Part shown: positions 8,231 through 17,100 of the stretch, piece after piece | How positions within the stretch are numbered: position 1 is the stretch's first letter | How the letters are laid out: the number at the start of each line of letters is the position of its first letter | Origin: Burkholderiales bacterium | Lineage (GTDB): Bacteria > Pseudomonadota > Gammaproteobacteria > Burkholderiales > JAEUOS01 | Reading direction: 5' to 3' | Length of the DNA stretch: 64,000 nt | NCBI GenBank assembly: GCA_947473125.1 | Contig: CANJDH010000004.1 | Span: 1-64,000 of the forward strand | The notes under the pieces: model-generated | The model's input: the letters and a program-made list of their open reading frames with translations, nothing else | Databases searched by the model: none | Told to the model about the DNA's origin: nothing | Position numbers and translations under genes: made by a program

Positions 8231-9193
8231 ATGATTCGTAAATCCGCTCTGGGAGCCATTCTTGGCACCTTCCTCGCTCTCACGGCCACCGGCGCCAGCC
8301 TCGCACAGGAGGCATTCCCCAACCGTCCGGTGCAGCTCATCATGCCGTTCGGCCCGGGCGGGTCCGACGCCATGTTTCGTGCGTTTGCCGCCTCCATGAG
8401 CAACGTGATGAAGCAGCAGTTTGTGGTGATCAACCGCGAGGGTGCATCGGGGCGCATCGGCACCGCGCAGGTGGCGGCCGCACGGCCGGATGGCTACACA
8501 CTTCTGGTGGGCCCGACTACGCCGATCACCAACCTGCCCTATACGATGAAGGACCTGTCGTACCAGTTCGACTCGTTCGACTACGTGTGCCAGGTGTTCG
8601 TCAACCCGTTCACCATCACCGTGCGCAACGATTCGCCTTACAAGAACTTGAAGGACATCCTTGACGCCGCTCGTGCCAACCCCGGCAAACTCAACTACGG
8701 CCACGCCGGCGTGTTCACCGGCCCGCACATCAATGCCGAGACGCTGTCCAAACAGGCCAACGTGAAGATGCAGGACCTGCCGTTCCGCGGTGATGCGGCG
8801 ATGCTGCTGCGCCTGTTGGGTGGCGACCTCGATTTCGGCGTCAACTCGACCGGCGCCATCTCGACCCGGCCGGACGTGCGGCCGATCGCCGTGTTCTGGG
8901 ATCGCCGCCATCCCGCATTGCCCAACGTGCCCACCGTGACTGAGCTCGGTTACCCCAGCTCGCCGCCCGGCTACCAGGGCGTGTTTGCGCCCAAAGGCAC
9001 GCCGCGCGCAATCATCGAGGTACTTGAAAAGGGTTGCGAAGCGGCCACCCAGGATGAATCGCTGAAGGGCCACGCCACCCGCCAAGGGGTGCCGATCGTA
9101 TTCCTCAGAAGTGCAGATTTCTCGCAACTGGCGAAAGCCGATCACGAACTCAAAGGTCGCATCCATCGCGAACTGGGACTGAAACCGGAATGA
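8231..9193 (+). CDS. Bug/TctC-family periplasmic solute receptor
   Basis: A 320-residue receptor with a clear signal peptide (LGTFLALTATGASLAQ), start preceded by GGAG at 7 bases. It has the first-strand motif LIMPFGPGGSDAMFR, REGASGRIGTAQVAAARPDGYT and VPTVTELGYP. The usual H-V-P-Y-K-G is replaced by DLPFRGDAAMLLRLLGGDLD, a common variation among Bug paralogues. It sits between two hydrolases (7193 and 9246) on the same strand and is probably co-transcribed with them. Ligand unknown. Confidence 0.9.
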   Translation: MIRKSALGAILGTFLALTATGASLAQEAFPNRPVQLIMPFGPGGSDAMFRAFAASMSNVMKQQFVVINREGASGRIGTAQVAAARPDGYTLLVGPTTPITNLPYTMKDLSYQFDSFDYVCQVFVNPFTITVRNDSPYKNLKDILDAARANPGKLNYGHAGVFTGPHINAETLSKQANVKMQDLPFRGDAAMLLRLLGGDLDFGVNSTGAISTRPDVRPIAVFWDRRHPALPNVPTVTELGYPSSPPGYQGVFAPKGTPRAIIEVLEKGCEAATQDESLKGHATRQGVPIVFLRSADFSQLAKADHELKGRIHRELGLKPE

Positions 9194-9245
9194 CGCGGGC
9201 CTTTGGCAGGGACTACCCCAAAAAGAAACTCCAGGCCCACACCTC

Positions 9246-10445
9246 ATGACTGCAAGCGCACCGAAGTTCGACCGCATTCCCGTTATCGTCAGCTTCGCCG
9301 AGCAGGTGAAGATGACCGAGACCTACGGTTTCGCCGGCAGCCAGGGCAAGACCTTTCTGGAAGGGCAGCGGCTGGTGCCGCTTGATGCCGGCGGCAACAT
9401 CGTAGCCAACGAAACGCTGTTCATCTTCATGCATCCGGCATCGACCCTGCAGTTGCTGCCGATGCCGGTCGCGCTGGCCGAAGCCGGTTTGCACGTGCTG
9501 TGCGCGGGCAGCCGCTATGCCAAGAACGACAGCGCGCTGATCATGGAGAAGGTGGTCTACGACCTGGGGCAATACATCCGCCATGCCAGGGAGGAGCTCA
9601 GGTACCAGAAAGTGGTGCTGGTCGGCTGGTCCGGCGGCGGATCCCTCTCCCTTTTTTATCAGGCGCAGGCCGAGAGGCCCGACATCACCCACACCGCTGC
9701 CGGCGACCCTTACGACCTGACGCAAGCCACGCTGCCACGTGCCGACGGCATCATTTTCATCGCCGCGCATTTGAGTCGCGCCGAGACCATGACCGAGTGG
9801 CTCGATCCCTCGGTACTTGATGAAGTCAACCCGGACGTGCGGGATGCCGAACTCGATATTTACTCACCCGCCTGCCGGCACCAGCCGCCATTCAAGCCCG
9901 AGTTTGTAACGCGCTTTCGCGCGGCACAGGTTGCGCGCAATCGCAAGATCACCGCCTGGGCAGAGCACCTCTTGGCCGCGTTGAAGCAGCGCCAGGATGG
10001 CGAGATCGAACGCGCCTTCGTGGTCCACCGCACCATGTGCGATGTGCGCTGGATCGATGCGACTATCGACCCGAACGGACGCAAGCCGAACTGGTGTTAC
10101 CTGGGCGACCCGCGCACCGTCAACGTCGGGCCGGTCGGCATGGCGCGCTTCACAACCTTGCGCTCGTGGCTTTCGCAATGGTCATTTGACAAGTCGAATG
10201 CCAAGGGAACGATCAACGCCGCGAAGATACGGAAAACGCCCGTGCTGCAAATTGTCAATCAGGCCGACGATGCCGTACCCGCCACGCACAATCCGGCAAT
10301 CCGCGCCGCCCTGGCCACGCCCGACAAGGAGTACCTGGAGATTCCCGGTGCAACACACTACTACGTCAACCAGCCGGCCCAGTTGCAGACCTGCATCGAC
10401 GCCGTGATCGACTGGAGCCGGCGCAAGGGGCTGCTCGCCGCCTAA
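9246..10445 (+). CDS. Alpha/beta hydrolase
   Basis: A 399-residue alpha/beta-hydrolase. The nucleophile elbow is G-W-S-G-G (in VVLVGWSGGGSLSLFYQ), and the late GATHYYVNQ offers the catalytic His. No signal peptide is seen, so it is probably cytoplasmic. It is longer than the simple 280-residue members, with an inserted lid region between about residues 165 and 310. It follows a Bug receptor after 52 bp and probably belongs to the same unit. No clear ribosome binding site. Natural substrate unknown; an ester or C-C bond hydrolase is possible. Confidence 0.85.
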   Translation: MTASAPKFDRIPVIVSFAEQVKMTETYGFAGSQGKTFLEGQRLVPLDAGGNIVANETLFIFMHPASTLQLLPMPVALAEAGLHVLCAGSRYAKNDSALIMEKVVYDLGQYIRHAREELRYQKVVLVGWSGGGSLSLFYQAQAERPDITHTAAGDPYDLTQATLPRADGIIFIAAHLSRAETMTEWLDPSVLDEVNPDVRDAELDIYSPACRHQPPFKPEFVTRFRAAQVARNRKITAWAEHLLAALKQRQDGEIERAFVVHRTMCDVRWIDATIDPNGRKPNWCYLGDPRTVNVGPVGMARFTTLRSWLSQWSFDKSNAKGTINAAKIRKTPVLQIVNQADDAVPATHNPAIRAALATPDKEYLEIPGATHYYVNQPAQLQTCIDAVIDWSRRKGLLAA

Positions 10446-10460
10446 CCGGGCAACGGCTGG

Positions 10461-10492
10461 AGAAGCGCTCCCACCAATGCTTTCAGGGCGAT
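10461..10492 (+). repeat. Dispersed palindrome-like repeat, variant B
   Basis: AGAAGCGCTCCCACCAATGC followed by TTTCAGGGCGAT lies between the convergent genes ending at 10445 and 10505. It matches the layout of the copies at 4388, 33506 (reverse) and 58153. Confidence 0.5.
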
Positions 10493-10504
10493 GACCAGAA
10501 ACGC

Positions 10505-11512
10505 CTAGGGCCCTGCCCGCACCACGCGGTTGGCCAGCACGCCAATGCCTTCAACCTCCAGCTCGATCAGGTCACCGGGGGTCAGGAAGCGCATCTGCTC
10601 GAGCCCGCAGCCGCTGCCCACCGTGCCCGAGCCGAAAAATTCCCCCGACACCAGCGTTTCGGAACGCGACACGTGGGCGATGCAGTCCTCAAATTTCCAG
10701 CGCATCTCGCCGCTGTTGCCGCCGCCCCAGCGCTCGCCATTGACGCGCACTTCCATCTTCAGCTTGTACGGGTCGGTCATTTCGTCGGCCGTGACCAGGC
10801 ACGGCCCGAGTATGTTGCCGGTATCAAAATCCTTACCCTTGCCGGGACCGAGCTGGCCGGGCATCTCGAGGGTCTGCTCGTCGCGCGCGGAGATGTCGTT
10901 GAAGATGGTGTAGCCGAAGATATGTTCGCGTGCCCGGCTGCGCGGGATGTCGCGCCCCGGCGTGCCGATGAAACAGCCGAATTCGAGTTCGAAGTCGAGC
11001 AGCTTTGAATACGCCGGCCATTGGACATCAACGCCGGTGCCGATCACGTTAAGCCGATTCGGGTGATAAAAAATCGGGCGCTCGTACCACGCTGCCGGCA
11101 CTGCGAGAATGCCCTTGGCTTCCATGTCGGCCATCGCCGCCGCCGGGTCGGGAGCGGCGGCCGCACGTACCTTGCGCGCGGCCTGGAACGCCTGCACCAG
11201 ATGCTTTTCAAAACACAGGAAATCGCGCATCTGCGGCGGCGCGGGAATCGGCGCCAGCAGCCGTACGGCGTCGCGCGCATGCACCATGCCGGCGCCGGCG
11301 CCGCGCCGGGTTGCGCCCTTGACCAGGGTCGTCGCCAATTGCAGCGCCGCATCGCCGGATTGCGCCATCGCCAGCACGCTCTTGAGGGACGCGGCACCCT
11401 TGCCGTAGCGCTGCCGGTGTGCCGCCTGCAGGTCGACCACACGCCGACCGTCGTCGACCAGCACGCCGGCGCGCGCCGCGCCGCGCTTGGCCGTGAATGT
11501 CACCAATTTCAT
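10505..11512 (-). CDS. Fumarylacetoacetate hydrolase family protein
   Basis: A 335-residue FAH-superfamily enzyme, Mg2+-dependent hydrolase, decarboxylase or isomerase of oxo-acids in aromatic breakdown. The ATG at 11512 (MKLVTFTAKRG) gives the standard N-terminal domain. The metal site appears in LLDFELEFGCFIG (E-x-E) and in the downstream IFNDISARDEQ block. The C-terminal SGTVGSGCGLEQMRFLTPGDLIELEVEGIG is typical of the family. It is divergent from the cupin gene at 11602 with about 90 bp between starts. The exact reaction cannot be specified. Confidence 0.88.
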   Translation of the reverse strand: MKLVTFTAKRGAARAGVLVDDGRRVVDLQAAHRQRYGKGAASLKSVLAMAQSGDAALQLATTLVKGATRRGAGAGMVHARDAVRLLAPIPAPPQMRDFLCFEKHLVQAFQAARKVRAAAAPDPAAAMADMEAKGILAVPAAWYERPIFYHPNRLNVIGTGVDVQWPAYSKLLDFELEFGCFIGTPGRDIPRSRAREHIFGYTIFNDISARDEQTLEMPGQLGPGKGKDFDTGNILGPCLVTADEMTDPYKLKMEVRVNGERWGGGNSGEMRWKFEDCIAHVSRSETLVSGEFFGSGTVGSGCGLEQMRFLTPGDLIELEVEGIGVLANRVVRAGP

Positions 11513-11601
11513 GTTTATCCCTCCGTTGTTTTTGTTACAGTACCAAATAAGCACAACAACCGCATCGCGCGCCGCCCGCGCAAATTCGAGGAGACAACAC
11601 C

Positions 11602-12297
11602 ATGGTCTGGAAAGTACGCAGGGTCGTGACGGGTCACGACAAGCAGGGCAAGTCCGTGTTCCTGACCGACGGGTATGCCCCCAATGTGATGGAGATGGCA
11701 TCGATGCCGGGCCTCGCCCTCACCGATGTGTGGGAAACCACGGGCGCGCCAGCCGACAACCACGGCATTGCCGATGCTGCCGCAAGGCCGGTACGGCTCG
11801 AACCGCCGAAGAACGGCAGCATCCTGCGTATCGTCGAGTTCCCGCCCGACTCCGCCTGGCGCGACAACGCCGATGCCAAGGCCGCGTTCGATTCGATCGG
11901 CGCCGGCCATGCGAAAGACGCTGCCAATGCCGACCCGATGATGCACACCACCGCCACGGTCGACTATCTGATCATCCTGAAAGGGGAGATCTACGCGGTC
12001 CTGGAAAACGGTGAAACATTGCTCAAGCCGGGCGACATCATGATCCAGCGCGGCACCAATCATTCATGGAGCGTGCGCGGCAACGAGCCCTGCGTGCTCG
12101 CTGCGATATTGATTGACGCAAAGCCGCTCGGGCTCGCGGCCAGGGTTGCGGCGAAAAAGAAAGCCGCGAAGAAAGCTCCTGCCAAGAAGCGCGCGGCGAA
12201 GAAACCTGCACCGAGAAAAGCCGTGGCGAAAGCCAAGACGGCAAAGAAGCCGGCACGCAAGGCCCCCGCGCGCAGCAAAGCGGCCAAGCATCGCTAG
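11602..12297 (+). CDS. Cupin protein with a lysine/alanine-rich histone-H1-like tail
   Basis: A 231-residue two-part protein. Residues 1 to about 175 form a cupin-type unit, with TTATVDYLIILKGEIYAVLENG, LKPGDIMIQRGTNHSW and the closing VLAAILIDA strands. Only parts of the usual His/Glu metal set are evident (MMHTTATVDYL, NHSW). From about residue 182 the sequence becomes a low-complexity basic tail of AKK, PAKK and PARK repeats to the end (SKAAKHR), like bacterial H1-like proteins and the tails of some nucleoid proteins. The tail is in frame and joined without a break. A GAGGAG lies 8 bases before the ATG. It is followed by an acyl-CoA ligase after 21 bp. The fold is convincing, the tail's purpose is unknown. 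Confidence 0.8.
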   Translation: MVWKVRRVVTGHDKQGKSVFLTDGYAPNVMEMASMPGLALTDVWETTGAPADNHGIADAAARPVRLEPPKNGSILRIVEFPPDSAWRDNADAKAAFDSIGAGHAKDAANADPMMHTTATVDYLIILKGEIYAVLENGETLLKPGDIMIQRGTNHSWSVRGNEPCVLAAILIDAKPLGLAARVAAKKKAAKKAPAKKRAAKKPAPRKAVAKAKTAKKPARKAPARSKAAKHR

Positions 12298-12318
12298 CCG
12301 TCCGGTCGCGGGCATTAC

Positions 12319-13851
12319 GTGAACATCGCCCTGCTGCTGGCGCGCGCGGCGCGTGCCCACCCGCACGCACCGGCGCTTGCGCACGGCACACGGGTACTGG
12401 CCGACCACGCCACGCTGCAGGTGCAGGTCGCGCGCCTCGCCGGCGGCCTGCACCGCCTCGGGCTCAAACCCGGCGACCGGGTCGCGCTGGTGATGAAAAA
12501 CCACCCGGCCTACCATGTGCTGCTGCTCGCGATCTGGCATGCGGGCCTGGTGGCGGTGCCGATCCATTCCAAGCTGCATCCCAAGGAACTCGGCTTCATC
12601 TTCGGCAATTGCGGCGCGCAGGCGGTGTTCGCCACCGCCAATACGCTTGGTGCTTGCGAAGAAGGCGCGCCGCTCGCACCAGGGGTGCGGCACGTAATCG
12701 ATGTCGATGCCGCCGGATTCAAGCAGTTGGGTGCGGGGGAGCCGGTCGCGCTCGCCGAGCGCACCGACGCCGACCTCGCGTGGCTGTTCTACACCAGCGG
12801 CACCACCGGGCGCCCCAAAGGCGTGATGCTGAGCCACGCCAACCTGATGGCAATGACGCTCAACTACTTCGTCAACGTCGACACCATCGCACGCGAGGAC
12901 TGCATCGTCCATGCAGCACCGATGTCGCACGGCTCTGGCATCTACATCCTGCCGCATCTGGCGCAGGCCGCGTGCAACGTGGTGCCGGAGTCGGGGGCGT
13001 TCGAGGCCGATGAAATCTTCGCCCTGTGCCGCCACTACCGCGGCGTCACCATGTTCGCCGCCCCGACCATGGTCAAGCGCCTGGTCGATGCACCTTCGTC
13101 GTTCGAACCCACCGGACTCAAGGCCCCTGCCGGGCTTAAAACCATCGTCTATGGCGGCGGCCCAATGTACGTGGCCGACATCAAGGCGGCGCTGGCGCGC
13201 TTCGGCCAGCACTTCGCGCAGATTTACGGCCAGGGCGAAGCGCCGATGACGATCACCGCCAGCGGCAAGGCGATCCATCTGGACACCGCCCATCCGCGCT
13301 ACGACGAGCGCCTCGGGTCGGTCGGCCTGCCGTTTGCCGGCGTCGAGGTGATGATCGCCGACGACAACGACGTGGCCTTGCCGACCGGCGAGGTCGGCGA
13401 GATCTGCGTGCGCGGCCCGGTCATCATGCAGGGCTATTGGCAGAACGAAGCGGCTTCAAACTCTGCGCTGCGCAACGGCTGGCTGCACACCGGCGACGTC
13501 GGCGCCTTCGATGAAGAAGGTTTTCTCACCCTGAAAGACCGCAGCAAGGACCTGATCATCTCGGGCGGCTCGAACATCTACCCGCGCGAAGTCGAGGAAG
13601 CCTTGCTCACGCATGCGCTGGTAGCCGAGGTGTCGGTGATCGGCCGCCCGCATCCCGAATGGGGCGAGGAAGTGGTTGCTTTTGTCGTTGCCCGTCCCGG
13701 CGCCGCCATCAACGCCGCCGCGCTTGATGCCCATTGCATCGAGAACATTGCGCGCTTCAAGCGCCCCAAACAATACCGCTTTGTCGACAGCCTGCCCAAG
13801 AACGAGACCGGCAAGGTGTTGAAAACCGCGCTACGCCTGCAGCTCGACTGA
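12319..13851 (+). CDS. AMP-dependent acyl-CoA synthetase/ligase
   Basis: A 510-residue ANL-superfamily ligase that makes an acyl-AMP and then the CoA thioester. It shows the P-loop-like YTSGTTGRPKGVMLSH (about residues 158-173), the A5 region IYGQGEAPMT, the TGD motif (WLHTGDVGAF) and the C-terminal lysine motif PKNETGKVLKTALR. It starts at GTG (12319), with no competing ATG in frame nearby. It lies 21 bp after the cupin-H1 gene and 23 bp before a PhyH dioxygenase, so the three look like one operon. Acid substrate unknown. Confidence 0.9.
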   Translation: MNIALLLARAARAHPHAPALAHGTRVLADHATLQVQVARLAGGLHRLGLKPGDRVALVMKNHPAYHVLLLAIWHAGLVAVPIHSKLHPKELGFIFGNCGAQAVFATANTLGACEEGAPLAPGVRHVIDVDAAGFKQLGAGEPVALAERTDADLAWLFYTSGTTGRPKGVMLSHANLMAMTLNYFVNVDTIAREDCIVHAAPMSHGSGIYILPHLAQAACNVVPESGAFEADEIFALCRHYRGVTMFAAPTMVKRLVDAPSSFEPTGLKAPAGLKTIVYGGGPMYVADIKAALARFGQHFAQIYGQGEAPMTITASGKAIHLDTAHPRYDERLGSVGLPFAGVEVMIADDNDVALPTGEVGEICVRGPVIMQGYWQNEAASNSALRNGWLHTGDVGAFDEEGFLTLKDRSKDLIISGGSNIYPREVEEALLTHALVAEVSVIGRPHPEWGEEVVAFVVARPGAAINAAALDAHCIENIARFKRPKQYRFVDSLPKNETGKVLKTALRLQLD

Positions 13852-13874
13852 TCCGGCGCCGCTGGAGACGCAAC

Positions 13875-14702
13875 ATGCCGCACCTGTCCCCCGAAGACAT
13901 CGCCCACTATCAACGCGAAGGCTATGTGATCCCGGCCTACCGGCTGCCCGCCGAACGCGTTGCCGCCTTGCGCGCAACGCTGGACCGCCTGATTGCCGAC
14001 AATCCGCAGGTGCGCCCGGAGCGGCTGATCAGCGCCCATATCGAGCGCAAACCCGGCCAGGGGCTACATGGCGACGGGCGCAACGACGAGGGCATCAAGG
14101 GCAGCAAGAACTTTCTCGCCCTGGCGATGGCACCGGAGATTCTCGACCTGGTCGAGAGCGTGCTCGGCCCCGACATCATCCTGTGGGGCGCGCACATCTT
14201 CTGCAAACCGGCCGGCCACGGCTATGAAACGCCCTGGCACCAGGACGGGCATTACTGGCCGATGCGCCCGCTGGCGACCTGCACGGTGTGGGTAGCGCTC
14301 GAAGAATCGGTAATCGAGAACGGCTGCCTCAAGGTAATCCCGCGCTCGCACGCCGCGCGCACCACCCACCCCCACTTGCAGGAAGACCGTGACGACCTCA
14401 CCCTCAACCTGCGTACCGAACCAGACGCCTTCGACACATCAAGCGCCGTGGCGCTCGAATTGCAGCCGGGTCAGATGTCGTTGCACGACGTGTTCCTGAT
14501 TCACGGCGCCGCGCCCAATACCTCGGGCAAGCGCCGCACCGGCATCGCCCTGCGCTACATGCCGGGCAGCTCGGTGTTCGAGCGCCATATCAGCCGCGAC
14601 GGCGCCGGCGTGGCCACGGCGTTTGCGACACGGCCGCTATGGTTGCTGCGCGGCCAGGACCGTACCGGGCGCAACGACTTCGCGGTGGGGCACCCGGATT
14701 AG
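13875..14702 (+). CDS. Phytanoyl-CoA dioxygenase (PhyH) family protein
   Basis: A 275-residue Fe(II)/2-oxoglutarate-dependent oxygenase. The metal site is given by PWHQDGHYW (H-x-D) and by the distal His in SLHDVFLIHGAAPN, with an Arg (SGKRRTGIALRY) for 2-oxoglutarate. The ATG at 13875 is preceded by GGAG; the frame upstream overlaps the ligase gene and lacks family similarity. It could hydroxylate an acyl-CoA made by the ligase just upstream, which is inference. A second, clearly different PhyH member lies at 51651. Confidence 0.88.
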   Translation: MPHLSPEDIAHYQREGYVIPAYRLPAERVAALRATLDRLIADNPQVRPERLISAHIERKPGQGLHGDGRNDEGIKGSKNFLALAMAPEILDLVESVLGPDIILWGAHIFCKPAGHGYETPWHQDGHYWPMRPLATCTVWVALEESVIENGCLKVIPRSHAARTTHPHLQEDRDDLTLNLRTEPDAFDTSSAVALELQPGQMSLHDVFLIHGAAPNTSGKRRTGIALRYMPGSSVFERHISRDGAGVATAFATRPLWLLRGQDRTGRNDFAVGHPD

Positions 14703-14706
14703 GGCG

Positions 14707-15222
14707 ATGCGCCCGGCACGGCTTCACGGTCGGGGGTCGACGCCTGCCGGCGTCGCTTGCTGCGTCGGCTTCACCCTGCTGAAAATCTGGCTCACCGCTT
14801 GCCTCGTCTCCATGCTGCCGGCTGCCGCGCATGCGCAGGTGGACACTGCCAGTCCGGCCGGCGAATGGCGCACCTTCGGCGACGACGGCGCCAAGCCGCG
14901 CGGTGTGGTGCGCATCACCGAAAAAGACGGCGTGTTCACCGGCACCATCGTCAGGAGTCTGGTGCCGGGAGAAGATCCGAACAAAATGTGCAGCAGGTGC
15001 ACCGACGAGCGCCGGGACAAGTTGCTGCGCGGCATGGCCATCCTTACCGGAATGAAATCGGTCGATGGCGAGTATCGCAATGGCGAGATTCTCGACCCCG
15101 ACACCGGCCACACCTACCGTTGCATCCTGCGCATGGCCGACAACGGGCGGCGCCTGATCGTGCGCGGATACGTCGGCATCCCTTTGCTGGGCCGCACCCA
15201 GGAATGGCTACGCGCCGAATAA
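14707..15222 (+). CDS. DUF2147 family exported protein
   Basis: A 171-residue protein with an N-terminal hydrophobic export signal (LLKIWLTACLVSMLPAAAHA) and then the DUF2147 pattern: GEWRTFGDDGAKPRGVVRI, DGVFTGTIV, two Cys in NKMCSRCTDERRD, GEILDPDTGHTYRCILRM and VRGYVGIPLLGRTQEW. The family is small periplasmic proteins of unknown function. It starts 4 bp after the PhyH stop. A large hairpin follows the stop (15237-15271). ATG 14707 is a guess; later starts would shorten the signal peptide. Confidence 0.8.
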   Translation: MRPARLHGRGSTPAGVACCVGFTLLKIWLTACLVSMLPAAAHAQVDTASPAGEWRTFGDDGAKPRGVVRITEKDGVFTGTIVRSLVPGEDPNKMCSRCTDERRDKLLRGMAILTGMKSVDGEYRNGEILDPDTGHTYRCILRMADNGRRLIVRGYVGIPLLGRTQEWLRAE

Positions 15223-15236
15223 CGCTCCAGTCATGC

Positions 15237-15271
15237 CCATGAAGAATGGCTCCAGAAGCTATTCTTCATGG
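15237..15271 (+). repeat. Large perfect hairpin, relative of the dispersed palindrome family
   Basis: CCATGAAGAAT and ATTCTTCATGG are perfect 11-bp arms; inside them GCT pairs with AGC around CCAGA. It sits between two convergent units, where it may act as a bidirectional terminator, although there is no T-run. Its inner GAATGGCTCC links it to the repeats at 32209, 33545, 33961 and 44983. Confidence 0.75.
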
Positions 15272-15291
15272 CTTACGCGGCGAGGCGCAGG

Positions 15292-15651
15292 TTACAGCTT
15301 GGCGCCCGAAGCGCGCACCGCCGGCTCCCAATCCTTCGCCTGCCTGGCCACATAGGCGGTGAACTGCGGCTGCGACATCGGCAGGATCACTAACCCGGTC
15401 TCTTCTAGTTTCTTGCGCGTGGCGGGCAATGCCACCGCCTCGGTCAATACCTTGTGCAGCTTGTCGACCACCTTTTTTGGGGTACCGGGTGGCGCCGAAA
15501 TACCGAAGTAATTTTCAGACGCCAGGTTGGGAAATCCGGCCTCTCCGATGGTCGGTACGTCAGGCAGCAGATCACTGCGCTTCGGGCCGGTGAGCGCCAG
15601 TGCCACCACGGGGAGAAGCCCACGGGCGCGCGCAGAAACCAACGAATGCAT
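15292..15651 (-). pseudogene. Bug receptor with a large internal deletion
   Basis: The open frame encodes 119 residues. A start with an intact AAGGAG ribosome binding site (7-base gap) and about 11 N-terminal residues (MHSLVSARARG) runs almost directly into the last third of a Bug receptor (VVALALTGPKRSDLLPDVPTI, then IGEAGFPNLAS, ISAPPGTPKKVVDKLHKVL and the ASGAKL end). Both ligand-binding lobes are missing, since a complete protein has about 320 residues. The deletion is in frame so a stub could be made, but it cannot act as a receptor. It is divergent from the TauD gene at 15763. Confidence 0.8.
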
Positions 15652-15762
15652 GACAGATCTCCTTGAAAGGATGCCCGTGATCCGAGCGTATTGATGCAGT
15701 GCAAAATGAGTGCCGCTTGTCGGACGGCGCTGTTCATCGGCGAATTGCGCGAAAATAAGGCC

Positions 15763-16593
15763 ATGCCTCTTCATATCCGCCCCCTTTCCGGTGCAGTAGG
15801 TGCCGAGATCACCGGCATGGACCTCGCCGCAGCCTCGGCCGACGACCTGATCGCCGAAATCCGCCGCCTCTGGCTGCAGTACGGCGTGGTGTTCTTGCGC
15901 AACCAGCCGCTGCCGCCGGCCGACTTCCAGGCGTTAGCCGAACGCTTTGGGGAAGTCGTCGAATACCCGTTCGTCAAGGGGATTGAAGGCCACCCTCTGA
16001 TCATTCCGGTGCTCAAACTGGCGCACGAGCGCAACAACTTTGGCGGCATCTGGCACACCGACACGGCCTATCTCGAAACACCGCCGATGGCCACCATGCT
16101 GATCGCGCGCGAGGTCCCACCAGTCGGTGGCGACACCCTGTTTGCCAGCGGCGCCGCCGCCTTTGAAGCGCTGTCGCCGGCGATGCAGCGCATGCTCGAA
16201 GGCCTCACCGGCGTGAATACATCGATCAAGGCCGATGTCACGAAAACGCGCGAGGACCGGATCAAGGACGCGCCAACCGCACAGTCAAAGAAAGAGCTGT
16301 CCGCCGAACACCCGGTGGTGCGCACCCACCCCGAGACCGGGCGCAAATCGCTCTATGTCAACTTCGGCCACACCGCGCGCTTTGCCGGCATGACCGAAGA
16401 AGAAAGCCGGCCGCTGCTTGAGTTTCTGTTTGCCCACCAGGTCAAACCGGAATTCACCTGCCGCTTCACCTGGAACGTCGGCGACATCGCATTCTGGGAC
16501 AACCGCTGCGTGCTGCACAACCCGGTCAACGATTACCACGGCTACAAACGCCTGATGCATCGGGTCACCCTCAGGGGCGATCGGCCCGCTTAG
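15763..16593 (+). CDS. TauD/TfdA-family 2-oxoglutarate-dependent dioxygenase
   Basis: A 276-residue Fe(II)/2-oxoglutarate dioxygenase. The start at MPLHIRPLSGAVGAEITGMD is the standard N-terminus of the family, which excludes the longer upstream frame. The H-x-D motif is in WHTDTAY, the distal His and 2-oxoglutarate Arg are in DYHGYKRLMHRVTLRGD. Members remove side groups from sulfonates or aryloxyacetates, or hydroxylate other acids. A Bug pseudogene lies on each side, on the opposite strand upstream and the same strand downstream. Substrate unknown. Confidence 0.9.
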   Translation: MPLHIRPLSGAVGAEITGMDLAAASADDLIAEIRRLWLQYGVVFLRNQPLPPADFQALAERFGEVVEYPFVKGIEGHPLIIPVLKLAHERNNFGGIWHTDTAYLETPPMATMLIAREVPPVGGDTLFASGAAAFEALSPAMQRMLEGLTGVNTSIKADVTKTREDRIKDAPTAQSKKELSAEHPVVRTHPETGRKSLYVNFGHTARFAGMTEEESRPLLEFLFAHQVKPEFTCRFTWNVGDIAFWDNRCVLHNPVNDYHGYKRLMHRVTLRGDRPA

Positions 16594-16635
16594 CCGGCCG
16601 GCACGGCAACCCGCCCCCTGTTCCCCGGAGACAAC

Positions 16636-17041
16636 ATGAACGATATTCGTCGGCGCCTGATCGGCACCGACGCCGTCGCCAAGGCCGCGCCCGACGGCTA
16701 CACCTGGCTGATGAGCTACTCCGATACCTATGCGATCAACCCGTGGCTGTACAAGAGCCTGCCGTTCGACTACGTTGAAGGACCTGACGCCGATCGCGCC
16801 GCTGGCCACCCTGCCGTTCGTGCTGGTGATCAACCCGAAGGTGCAGGCCTTCGTGGCCAGCGCACCGTCGGTGATGCAGCACATCCACAGCGGCGCGGTG
16901 CGCCCGCTGGCCTCGGCTGCGACCAAGCGTGCCGACGCCTTGAAGGATGTGCCCACCTCCGGCGAAGCCGGCTGCGCTGCCAACGCCATCGATGCGATGC
17001 TGGCCTCCGGTGCAGCCCACGTCACGGCGATGCCGGCCTGA
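16636..17041 (+). pseudogene. Degenerate Bug receptor, frameshifted and internally deleted
   Basis: The first frame reads a Bug middle section (GTDAVAKAAPDGYTWLMSYS to INPWLYKSLPFDY). Near 16775 the similarity moves to the next frame, TLKDLTPIAPLATLPFVLVI, then jumps by deletion to HIHSGAVRPLASAATKRADA, DVPTSGEAG and a non-family ending. No signal peptide remains. The GGAGACAACATG start context at 16636 survives. A complete family member would be about 960 bp. It lies just upstream of the FMN oxidase gene and resembles the other pseudogene 1 kb away. Confidence 0.75.
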
Positions 17042-17100
17042 CCCTCCCCGTCGTTTTGCCGTAGCATTCCCCATCCACTTAGTTTCCACGAGCCGCCACC

